Source of the DNA: an uncultured Synechococcus sp.
Lineage (GTDB): Bacteria; Cyanobacteriota; Cyanobacteriia; Phormidesmidales; Phormidesmidaceae
Direction: 5' to 3'
Assembly: GCA_937911865.1 (NCBI GenBank)
Contig: CALDSK010000325.1
Coordinates: 89,942-153,941 of the forward strand
Length of the DNA stretch: 64,000 nucleotides
Below the pieces are notes generated by a model. It ran no database searches. It was not told the DNA's origin and saw only the letters and a program-made list of their open reading frames with translations. A program made the position numbers and the translations under genes. Below, one piece after another: positions 57,730-64,000 of the stretch (the first letter of the stretch is position 1; the number at the start of each line of letters is the position of its first letter).

Positions 57730-59413
57730 AACTTTTTTCGACGGTGGTAAACGGTTCGGTACTAAACGGACTGGGAACCCAGCCTGTAACCCCTGTGCGT
57801 TGGGCTAACAGCGGCTGAGAATGCACAATTGGAATACGCAGGGCTTCTTCAAAAATTAGCTCGTCCGCCTGCTGGTACACCGCCTCTCTTTCTGCCTTTT
57901 CACTTTTCACGCGCCCTTGATTCAACAGATCGAACAGCTCAGGATTTTGATAGTCTCCTAAGTCTTGAGTGGCACCGGGGCCAAAGTGAGCAAACAAGAA
58001 GTTGTCAGGATCGCCATAGTCGCCTGTCCAGCCCAGCATAAAGGACTGAAATCCCGGGGCGACGTTGCGGTCTTCTAAGTACGCACCCCAATCTTTGGTT
58101 TGCAGGTTGACGCGAATGCCAATTTGGCTGAGTTCGGCGGCGAAGGCTTCGGCAATCGGCTTAGGGTTGGGAAAATATGGGCGGCTGACGGGCATGTACC
58201 ACATATCAAGATCAAAGCCGTCGGGGTAGCCTGCGTCAGCGATCGCACTTCTTGCGGCCTCTACGCTGTATTCGTAGTCGCCAGTCACACCTCTGTAATC
58301 TTCTAGCGAAGGCGGCACAAAGCTCCCGTCTGTCTCACCTAGCTCACCCCAAAAGGCATCGACAATAGCGGGCTTGTTGATGGCTTGAGCGATCGCCTGT
58401 CGGACTTCCTTGGTCGCTAAGGGTTCGTAGCTCGGATTCAAGGCCAGATAGCCTACATTAAAGGACGGTCGATAAATAGCTTCCAAGCTCGCATCAGATT
58501 CAATTTCGCTCAGCTGATCGGGCGTGAGATCTACCGTAAAATCTAGGGTGCCCGCTCGGAGTTGAGCGAGCCGCGCTGCTGGGTCTTCAACAAAGCTAAA
58601 AACAACCTGCTCGGCAGCTGGCATGCCTTCTTCCCAATAGTCTTCGAATCGAGAGAGCGTTACGCGATCGCCACTCACCCAAGACTCAAAAACAAAAGGG
58701 CCCGTGCCAACAGCCAACCCTGACGGCGTGCCGTAGTTTCCACCCGCCTCTTGAATAGCTGTCGGACTCGCCATGCCGAAATAGGCCGATGAAATTGCTG
58801 CTGGAAAAGCTGCAAAGGGCTCAGTAATCTCGAACTCAACGGTAAGCTCATCCACTGCTCGCACGTCTGCTAGGGTTGAAGCCTCATCTCCTTTGAAGCC
58901 GCCAAACAGATCGGTCCAAATCTCATACAGAGCGCCTTCATCGCGATAGCCAAACTCAAAGTCTGGATCCCACCAGCGATTGACATTAAAAACAACAGCC
59001 TCTGCGTTGAACTCAGTCCCATCGTGAAAGGTGACGCCATCGCGTAGGTTGAACGTCCAGGTGAGATTGTCTTCAGAAGGGCTCCAATCTGTTGCTAGTT
59101 CGGGCGCTAGCTCGGTTGTTCCTGGCTCGTTTCCGAGTAAATAGTTGTAAATTTGCTGCTGAACGTATAGAGAGTTTCCGTCTGTAATGTCTCCTGGTCG
59201 GAGATTGACCGGCTGACCGACAGCACCGAAGACCAAGGCATCTGCGGGCGCTGCGGGGCCTTCCGCAACCGGTGATTCTGACGATGTACCGCCACAGTTC
59301 GCTAAAACAACGGCTAGTGCTATCCCCATCAGTGCAAGAACAATTCGCCGAAAGCGCCGTCTTACGCTTCCTCTTGTCGAAAAACGCTGTCTCGAAAAGG
59401 CATGGGGGCGCAT
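57728..59413 (-). CDS. ABC transporter substrate-binding lipoprotein (family 5)
   Basis: A 561-residue periplasmic binding protein for peptides or similar ligands. The N-terminus RRRFRRIVLALMGIALAVVLANCGG holds an anchor and lipobox (LANC). Family landmarks are YVQQQIYNYLLGNEPGTTELAPELATDW, FNLRDGVTFHDGTEFNAEAVVFNVNRW, VGTGPFVFESWVSGDRVTLSRFEDYW and TKEVRQAIAQAINKPAIV. It is the first gene of the unit with DppB and DppC; the fused ATPase gene lies divergently 310 bases upstream. The ligand is not evident. Confidence 0.94.
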   Translation of the reverse strand: MRPHAFSRQRFSTRGSVRRRFRRIVLALMGIALAVVLANCGGTSSESPVAEGPAAPADALVFGAVGQPVNLRPGDITDGNSLYVQQQIYNYLLGNEPGTTELAPELATDWSPSEDNLTWTFNLRDGVTFHDGTEFNAEAVVFNVNRWWDPDFEFGYRDEGALYEIWTDLFGGFKGDEASTLADVRAVDELTVEFEITEPFAAFPAAISSAYFGMASPTAIQEAGGNYGTPSGLAVGTGPFVFESWVSGDRVTLSRFEDYWEEGMPAAEQVVFSFVEDPAARLAQLRAGTLDFTVDLTPDQLSEIESDASLEAIYRPSFNVGYLALNPSYEPLATKEVRQAIAQAINKPAIVDAFWGELGETDGSFVPPSLEDYRGVTGDYEYSVEAARSAIADAGYPDGFDLDMWYMPVSRPYFPNPKPIAEAFAAELSQIGIRVNLQTKDWGAYLEDRNVAPGFQSFMLGWTGDYGDPDNFLFAHFGPGATQDLGDYQNPELFDLLNQGRVKSEKAEREAVYQQADELIFEEALRIPIVHSQPLLAQRTGVTGWVPSPFSTEPFTTVEKS

Positions 59414-59723
59414 AAGACTCTCTCACTCCTAACATCCGTAACGGGGATGATAAAACGCTAGTTGAAGCTGTCTCTACAAAATGAGTACCTGGATACAGTT
59501 AACTTCTCTTAAAGTATTCTCACTCACAAAATCTATCCTTTTGTGTATCTTTTCCTACGTATGCCTAAAGTCGGATTTTTCCGTATATTGCGCAGTTTTT
59601 GCCGATACGGTGAGACTTTTTCGTTCAAACCGCTACAGTTGATTTTCTTTTATAGGGTATTGTTTGTTCTAATGCCGCTCAACCGCTTCTATACATCGCT
59701 TCTAATCGTTCGCAGGCCCCAAC
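59414..59723. other. Divergent promoter region of the ABC transporter set
   Basis: 310 bases between the binding-protein gene and the fused ATPase gene. It is A/T-rich and must hold promoters for both directions, but I cannot fix -35/-10 pairs with confidence. No gene or repeat is seen beyond an ORF without family features. Confidence 0.5.
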
Positions 59724-61556
59724 ATGACTTCATCTATCATGACTTCACCCATCCTCGACGTGCGCAATCTCTCTATAGCCTTCTCTACAAAGAAGGGTGC
59801 GATTACAGCGGTGAAGTCAGTCTCTTTTACTATTGACCCAGCGCAAACGCTTGGCCTGGTTGGTGAATCGGGCTCGGGTAAGTCTGTTACCTCTCTAGCG
59901 CTGATCGGCTTGCTAGAAGACAACGCAGATGTTTTTGGTGAGATATGGTTTCGCGATCCAGGTGTAGCGTCTAATTCACCGGGTGCGCAGCCGGTTGACT
60001 TACTCTCACTTTCGCTTGAAGAGCGCCGAAAGTATCGAGGTAGACTCATTTCAATGATTTTTCAAGAGCCGCTCACCTCACTAAACCCTGTGTATACCTG
60101 CGGCGATCAGCTGATGGAGGCGCTCAAGCTACACCAGGATTTGGACAGCCGAGAGATTGAAGCGCGGGCAATTGCTCTTTTTGAAGAGGTAAAGCTGCCT
60201 GAGCCCAAGCAGGTACTGGGTCGCTATCCTCATCAGCTCTCGGGCGGACAGCAGCAGCGAGTGATGATTGCGATCGCCCTGGCTGGCAACCCAGCTGTTC
60301 TCATTGCCGACGAGCCGACAACCGCTTTAGATGTCACCATTCAGTCTACGATTCTCGACTTGCTAAGAGATTTGCAATCCAGCAGAGGCACGGCCATTCT
60401 GTTCATTACGCATGATATGGGCGTGGTCTCACAAATAGCCGATCGCGTTGCTGTGATGTACAAAGGTGATCTGGTTGAAATCGCACCTGTGTACGATCTC
60501 TTTGCCGATCCGCAGCACCCTTATACGCAGGGCCTCTTAAACTGCCGCCCCCGTCCGCACAAGCAGCTGCGGCGACTGCCTACAGTCAGTGATTTTATGG
60601 AAGTGAATGATGATGACGATAGCGACAATCAGTATTTAGTCGCTACGGTGCGAACAAAAGAGCAAAGGGATGAACTATTAGCTGAAGTCGATTCCTCAGA
60701 GGTAGAAGCGCATCGTATTGCCTTGATGCAGCAACAGCCGCTGCTCACCGTCAAAAACTTAACCAAGGCTTTTCCGGTGCGGCATGGCTTCTTGGGGAAG
60801 AAAACAGAATTTCGAGCCGTAGACAGTGTCAGTTTCGATGTCTTTCCGGGCGAAACCCTGGGTTTGGTCGGCGAGTCAGGCTGTGGAAAATCCACGCTCA
60901 GCCGCTGTTTATTAAGGCTTATTGAACCCACCTCAGGCTCTGTTCACTTTAGTGGCAATTCTGTTTTGGATTTGGGCAGCCAGGACATGCGAAAGCTACG
61001 GCGAGAGATGCAGATTATCTTTCAAAATCCATACGGTTCGCTAGATGCTCGTCAAACGATTGGTTCAGCGATTATGGAGCCTATGAGAATCCATGGGTTG
61101 GGCGGTGATGAGTCTCAACGGCGATCGCGCGTAGCAGACCTATTAGAGCGAGTCGGGCTCGATGCGACCGTGATGAACCGAATGCCGTTTGAGTTCTCGG
61201 GCGGACAGCGGCAGCGGATTTGCATTGCGAGAACGTTAGCCTGCGAGCCCAAGTTTATTATCTGTGATGAGTCCGTCTCGGCGCTAGACGTCTCTGTGCA
61301 GGCGCAGGTGCTAAACCTGCTAAAAGATCTGCAACAGGATTTTAACTTGACCTATATTTTCATCTCTCATGACCTGAGCGTCGTGAAATTTGTGAGCGAT
61401 CGCATCATGGTGATGAACCAAGGTCACATTGAAGAGATTGGCCCCGCTGAAGTAATTTACAATTCGCCCGAAAAGCCCTACACACAGCAGCTGATTGCCG
61501 CTATCCCTGATGCCAAGCTAGAAGACATTCGTCAGCGACAAATGGTATCGGCCTGA
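59724..61556 (+). CDS. Fused dipeptide-type ABC ATPase (DppD-DppF)
   Basis: A 610-residue cytoplasmic protein in which the two ATPases of an oligopeptide transporter are joined. The first half has Walker A GLVGESGSGKS near residue 50, signature LSGGQQQRVMIAIAL and Walker B VLIADEPTTALD. The second half has GLVGESGCGKST near 380, FSGGQRQRICIARTLA and IICDESVSALD. Both halves are complete, so both sites should work. Fusion is known in this family. A start at 59739 (second MTS) is an alternative. It is divergent from the binding protein and two permeases, completing the set. Confidence 0.95.
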   Translation: MTSSIMTSPILDVRNLSIAFSTKKGAITAVKSVSFTIDPAQTLGLVGESGSGKSVTSLALIGLLEDNADVFGEIWFRDPGVASNSPGAQPVDLLSLSLEERRKYRGRLISMIFQEPLTSLNPVYTCGDQLMEALKLHQDLDSREIEARAIALFEEVKLPEPKQVLGRYPHQLSGGQQQRVMIAIALAGNPAVLIADEPTTALDVTIQSTILDLLRDLQSSRGTAILFITHDMGVVSQIADRVAVMYKGDLVEIAPVYDLFADPQHPYTQGLLNCRPRPHKQLRRLPTVSDFMEVNDDDDSDNQYLVATVRTKEQRDELLAEVDSSEVEAHRIALMQQQPLLTVKNLTKAFPVRHGFLGKKTEFRAVDSVSFDVFPGETLGLVGESGCGKSTLSRCLLRLIEPTSGSVHFSGNSVLDLGSQDMRKLRREMQIIFQNPYGSLDARQTIGSAIMEPMRIHGLGGDESQRRSRVADLLERVGLDATVMNRMPFEFSGGQRQRICIARTLACEPKFIICDESVSALDVSVQAQVLNLLKDLQQDFNLTYIFISHDLSVVKFVSDRIMVMNQGHIEEIGPAEVIYNSPEKPYTQQLIAAIPDAKLEDIRQRQMVSA

Positions 61557-61570
61557 TGTCGATTCCTCAA

Positions 61571-61600
61571 TGACTGACTGCGACTGACTGCGACTGACTG
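61571..61600. repeat. Tandem repeat, 10 bp x 3 (CGACTGACTG)
   Basis: Three 10-base units (TGACTGACTG, CGACTGACTG, CGACTGACTG) follow the ATPase stop codon in the spacer before the glycosyltransferase gene. Confidence 0.7.
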
Positions 61601-61684
61601 CAATAGATTTCACGCCTTAGACAGATGATTGTTCTCTTTCCTTAGAGGATGTTTTAAGACTAAAACCCTTATATTTTCTTTCAT

Positions 61685-62548
61685 GTGACCAAGCTATCTG
61701 TCTTAACGCTGACCCGAAACCGCAGTGAGTTTTTAGAAAATCTGTTGACCGGACTCGCTCGCTCTAGCCGTATGCCAGATGAATGCATTGTGGTGCATAT
61801 GAATGAGCCCGCGGCTGATTCTGTTCACGCGAAAAAACGCTGGCCTTTTCCGTGCCATCACCACACCTACATTAGCAATGTTGCGCTACCACTCCCTCAG
61901 GCGCGAAATGTTGCTGCTAGGAAGGCTAGCGGCGATATTCTCTTGTTTTTAGATGTAGACTGCATTCCGTCTAGAGGCATGGTATCGGCCTATGAGTGGG
62001 CCTGTCAGGCGGTGCCAGAATCGGTCACGATGGGCAAGGTGAATTATCTGCATCAGGATGCTACGGTCGATTGGACGGTGGATGGTACAGAGGCCATGAT
62101 GCGATCGCAGTCCAAGCCCCATCCGAAGCGAGACATCGATTCCATTGCGCCACTCATTTACGAATCTGACTATGGTCTTTTCTGGTCGCTCTCTTTTGCG
62201 CTAACGCGCCAGGTGTTTGAGCAGCTTGGGGGGTTTAGCAACTGCTACCCTAGCTACGGTGCAGAAGACACTGATTTTGCCTGGAAAGCGCGAGCCAGGG
62301 GCGTTCCGCTAATTTGGGTCCCTGACGCGGTGGCCTATCACCAGTGGCATACCAGCAGCGTGCCACCTACTCACAACTTTGATAGCATCGTGCACAACGC
62401 CAGAGTCTTTTATGAGCGCTGGGGAGAATGGCCGATGGGCAGCTGGCTGGCTAACTTTGTAGAGAAAGGCTACATAGAATGGCTGCCTTCAGGGCGCACG
62501 TTGCGCGTGATAGAACGCCCACAGCAGGCACGTCCTTTGTTTATGTAG
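61685..62548 (+). CDS. Family 2 glycosyltransferase (GT-A)
   Basis: A 287-residue sugar transferase acting at the cytoplasmic side of the membrane. It begins at a GTG (61685) with LSVLTLTRNRSEFLENLLTGLARS, the nucleotide-binding start of the fold. The DxD-like metal site is ILLFLDVDCIPSRGM near residues 94-108. The acceptor-side GAEDTDFAWKARARGVPLIWVPDAVAYHQWH near 199-230 carries the ED motif seen in the galactosyltransferase-type end. The donor sugar is unknown. No other surface polysaccharide gene is near. Confidence 0.9.
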   Translation: MTKLSVLTLTRNRSEFLENLLTGLARSSRMPDECIVVHMNEPAADSVHAKKRWPFPCHHHTYISNVALPLPQARNVAARKASGDILLFLDVDCIPSRGMVSAYEWACQAVPESVTMGKVNYLHQDATVDWTVDGTEAMMRSQSKPHPKRDIDSIAPLIYESDYGLFWSLSFALTRQVFEQLGGFSNCYPSYGAEDTDFAWKARARGVPLIWVPDAVAYHQWHTSSVPPTHNFDSIVHNARVFYERWGEWPMGSWLANFVEKGYIEWLPSGRTLRVIERPQQARPLFM

Positions 62549-62707
62549 GCTTATCATTTGTGTGATCGAACAGATTGATAGTGATAAAAAATTAAGAAAA
62601 TATAAATCTCTATCAATGGATCTAGCGTCTAAATATCTTTGGAGAGAGAAGGAAGAAAGTGTCATTTTTACCTGACTTTCTAAGGTTTTAGTCTTTTTTA
62701 TGGATTC

Positions 62708-63013
62708 TTATTTCAGCTTTCCTCGCCATCGAAGGCTGTTTTGATTGAGAGCAAAAGCCTGCTGAGGTTGTTCTACGAGAGTACGGGCGATCGCGATCGC
62801 CTGCTCTAGTTGAGAAGCCTCTAACTGCTTATAGGCGGGCTGTTTTCTAGACAAAAAATCGTACCAACAGCCTCCAAACAGATTATCTAATACGATTCTG
62901 GCGAAGCAATGGTTGAAGCGTACTGGCATTCTGACCTGCTTCGCTTTCTCAGGTAGCTGACGATTGATTAGATCTAAATATTCAGCTCTCAATTGTAAGA
63001 GGTCGTTTGACAT
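62708..63013 (-). CDS. Conserved hypothetical protein, small (cyanobacterial)
   Basis: A 101-residue protein with a strong conserved-looking pattern: LRAEYLDLINRQLPEKAKQVRMPVRFNHCFARIVLDNLFGGCWYDFL, then PAYKQLEASQLEQAIAIARTLVEQP and NSLRWRGKLK. I recall near-identical small proteins across cyanobacteria but do not know a function. Residues His and Cys in the NHCFARIVLDNLFGGCWY stretch are candidates for an active or binding site. It is alone in its spacer with no operon partner. Confidence 0.75.
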   Translation of the reverse strand: MSNDLLQLRAEYLDLINRQLPEKAKQVRMPVRFNHCFARIVLDNLFGGCWYDFLSRKQPAYKQLEASQLEQAIAIARTLVEQPQQAFALNQNSLRWRGKLK

Positions 63014-63040
63014 AGCGTTAACTTTATCTCACCTGTTTAT

Positions 63041-63072
63041 CGAACTATTGGCAGATCGAACTATTGGCAGAA
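63041..63072. repeat. Tandem repeat, 16 bp x 2
   Basis: CGAACTATTGGCAGAT and CGAACTATTGGCAGAA follow each other directly. A second direct repeat of 18 bases (AGCTTCTAGAATATAGCA and AGCTTCTAGAATGTAGGA) lies at about 63176-63211, just before the next gene. Confidence 0.7.
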
Positions 63073-63230
63073 GGCGAATAGATCTTGTGTTGATAGGATG
63101 CTAACCGTTTGGCTTTAACTGATTGCTGTAAAAGTCCTCTAAAAGCCTTCTAAATTCAGGGCTTGATAGGCAGAGCTTCTAGAATATAGCAAGCTTCTAG
63201 AATGTAGGAAAATTTATAGAAGAGAATACT

Positions 63231-63695
63231 ATGGTTCAATCAACGGTTCAAGAAATTACGGTTGCTTTTGATACAGAGCAGTCTTTGCAGCAGGCGCAAG
63301 AAAAATTACAGGAGAAGGCACTTCCATCCGCCGCAATGTCGCGCGTTATGCCAAAACCCGACACAGTTCCTAAAAAGCGGATGCCGTCAGTCGGCGGGCT
63401 AAAAGCGGCTGGCCTGGGTGGATTAATCGGTGCTATTGTCGGTGCTGCTATTATCGGTGTGGCTCAAAATATCCCTAACTTTTCTTCTATCTACAACAAC
63501 GCGGTACCGCTGTTTACGGTAACCGTATTAGCTGGGCTAGCTTTGGGGGGTGGTGCTGGCGGGCTGTCTTCTTTCTTTGCGGGTGCTGCTTTGGATCAAG
63601 CCCCTGCAAAGTACAGGCTAGTTGTAAAAGCGTCCTCGGAAGAGATTAAGACGGCAACCGCTACTTTGTTGGATGAAGGTGGACGCTTGATATAG
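63231..63695 (+). CDS. Hypothetical membrane protein with glycine-rich segment
   Basis: A 154-residue protein. The first 30 residues (QEITVAFDTEQSLQQAQEKLQEK) and the last 30 (KYRLVVKASSEEIKTATATLLDEGG) look like small beta-alpha units, a layout seen in general-stress-type proteins. Between them lies a hydrophobic, glycine-rich region (GLGGLIGAIVGAAIIGVAQ and TVTVLAGLALGGGAGGLSSFFAGAAL) that would cross the membrane twice. No function is known. The start at 63231 is the only plausible ATG; AGAAGAG lies a few bases before it. Confidence 0.7.
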   Translation: MVQSTVQEITVAFDTEQSLQQAQEKLQEKALPSAAMSRVMPKPDTVPKKRMPSVGGLKAAGLGGLIGAIVGAAIIGVAQNIPNFSSIYNNAVPLFTVTVLAGLALGGGAGGLSSFFAGAALDQAPAKYRLVVKASSEEIKTATATLLDEGGRLI

Positions 63696-63785
63696 ACCCT
63701 GGCTGTTTGAAAGCTCGCTCTTAGCAGTCCGTCTGTTGAAAGAAATCTCTTCGTTAATACCTGTGAGTTTCAAATTTCGTAGCCC

Positions 63786-63820
63786 GTGCCGATTGACCCA
63801 GACGGCTGGTTAATCGGCAC
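63786..63820. terminator. Hairpin between convergent genes at the right end
   Basis: GTGCCGATTGACC (63786-63798) pairs with GGTTAATCGGCAC (63808-63820) with one G-T wobble around a 9-base loop. On the plus strand it is followed by a T-rich stretch. It lies between the end of the plus-strand membrane protein and the end of the minus-strand partial gene, so it may serve both. Confidence 0.6.
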
Positions 63821-63833
63821 GTTAGGCTTTCTT

Positions 63834-64000
63834 CTACTCAAAACGAATCTGAGTACCCGTACTATCCGTACGATAGGTGAAGGTCCGAATTCCGCCAGTC
63901 ACTTCTGCTTCTAGCCGTACTCGCCATCCGGGAACAAGCGCTTGCGTACAGAACTCATCTGATCTAGCTAGCTCTAGGCAACCATCTGACCACGTGCGAG
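63834..64000 (-). CDS. Partial gene, WPDxCLGL-type periplasmic domain (C-terminal end)
   Basis: The frame is open to the right edge and ends in TAG at 63836-63834. The visible residues TWSDGCLELARSDEFCTQALVPGWRVRLE and TFTYRTDSTGTQIRFE align with the end of the small lipoprotein at 52720 (DWPDACLGLGGPDEMC, PGWGFEV, WQYRTD). It is thus a second, diverged member of that module family whose N-terminal part lies beyond the window. Confidence 0.8.
   Translation of the reverse strand, partial: RTWSDGCLELARSDEFCTQALVPGWRVRLEAEVTGGIRTFTYRTDSTGTQIRFE

Overview
The window is chromosomal DNA from a cyanobacterium. The evidence is a magnesium chelatase subunit gene (chlD) for chlorophyll synthesis, two adjacent carboxysome shell genes (ccmK3-like and ccmK4-like), the photosynthetic complex I subunit gene ndhS, an ABA4-like gene, and many copies of the cyanobacterial octamer GCGATCGC (for example near 2093 and 13157). 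The gene set (WD40/STAND giant protein, CHASE2 kinase, several Uma2 proteins) suits a filamentous or complex Leptolyngbya/Synechococcales-type genome, but the species cannot be fixed from sequence alone. No rRNA, tRNA, CRISPR array, transposase or phage gene was seen.

Layout. 1-10 kb: the 3' end of a BCCT transporter gene, clpB, a YihY/BrkB membrane protein, a SRPBCC protein with an O-methyltransferase, an overlapping pair of small genes, trhO and a histone-deacetylase-fold protein. 10-19 kb: a VanY-type peptidase, a peptidoglycan-binding protein, then a P-loop ATPase followed by a 1754-residue protein with a STAND-type NTPase core and 14 WD40 blades. This pair is the best candidate here for a little-described signalling or conflict system. 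19-30 kb: three tandem AIM24-family genes plus an M48 protease, DUF4336 and MmcQ/YjbR proteins, a NicO metal transporter with a histidine-rich loop, a TetR/GNAT divergent pair with two matching operators, a broken GNAT pseudogene, an SDR and a FAD oxidoreductase. 30-40 kb: a HAS-barrel protein with ndhS, an ABA4-like protein, an incomplete oligopeptide-type ABC cassette, small secreted proteins, and a FecR protein translationally coupled to a CHASE2 hybrid histidine kinase. 40-49 kb: LtrA, an SLH lipoprotein with an M42 peptidase, a nucleoside hydrolase, ccmK3/ccmK4 and chlD. 49-64 kb: Uma2 proteins and a Uma2 remnant, a YefM/YoeB toxin-antitoxin pair, a peroxiredoxin with a TetR regulator, an endonuclease III, a ClC gene broken by one TAG codon, a complete oligopeptide-type ABC set, a glycosyltransferase and small hypotheticals.

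Between the genes two patterns recur. The first is a 108-bp interspersed element with ATATAGC/GCTATAT ends and two internal hairpins whose arms vary together: four full copies, one extra head and two doubtful partial relatives. The second is short direct tandem repeats, mostly of 13-18 bp, in many spacers; one of them (15 bp) has lengthened one copy of the 108-bp element. Two genes (GNAT and ClC) carry single in-frame TAG interruptions, although TAG is also used as a normal stop here.
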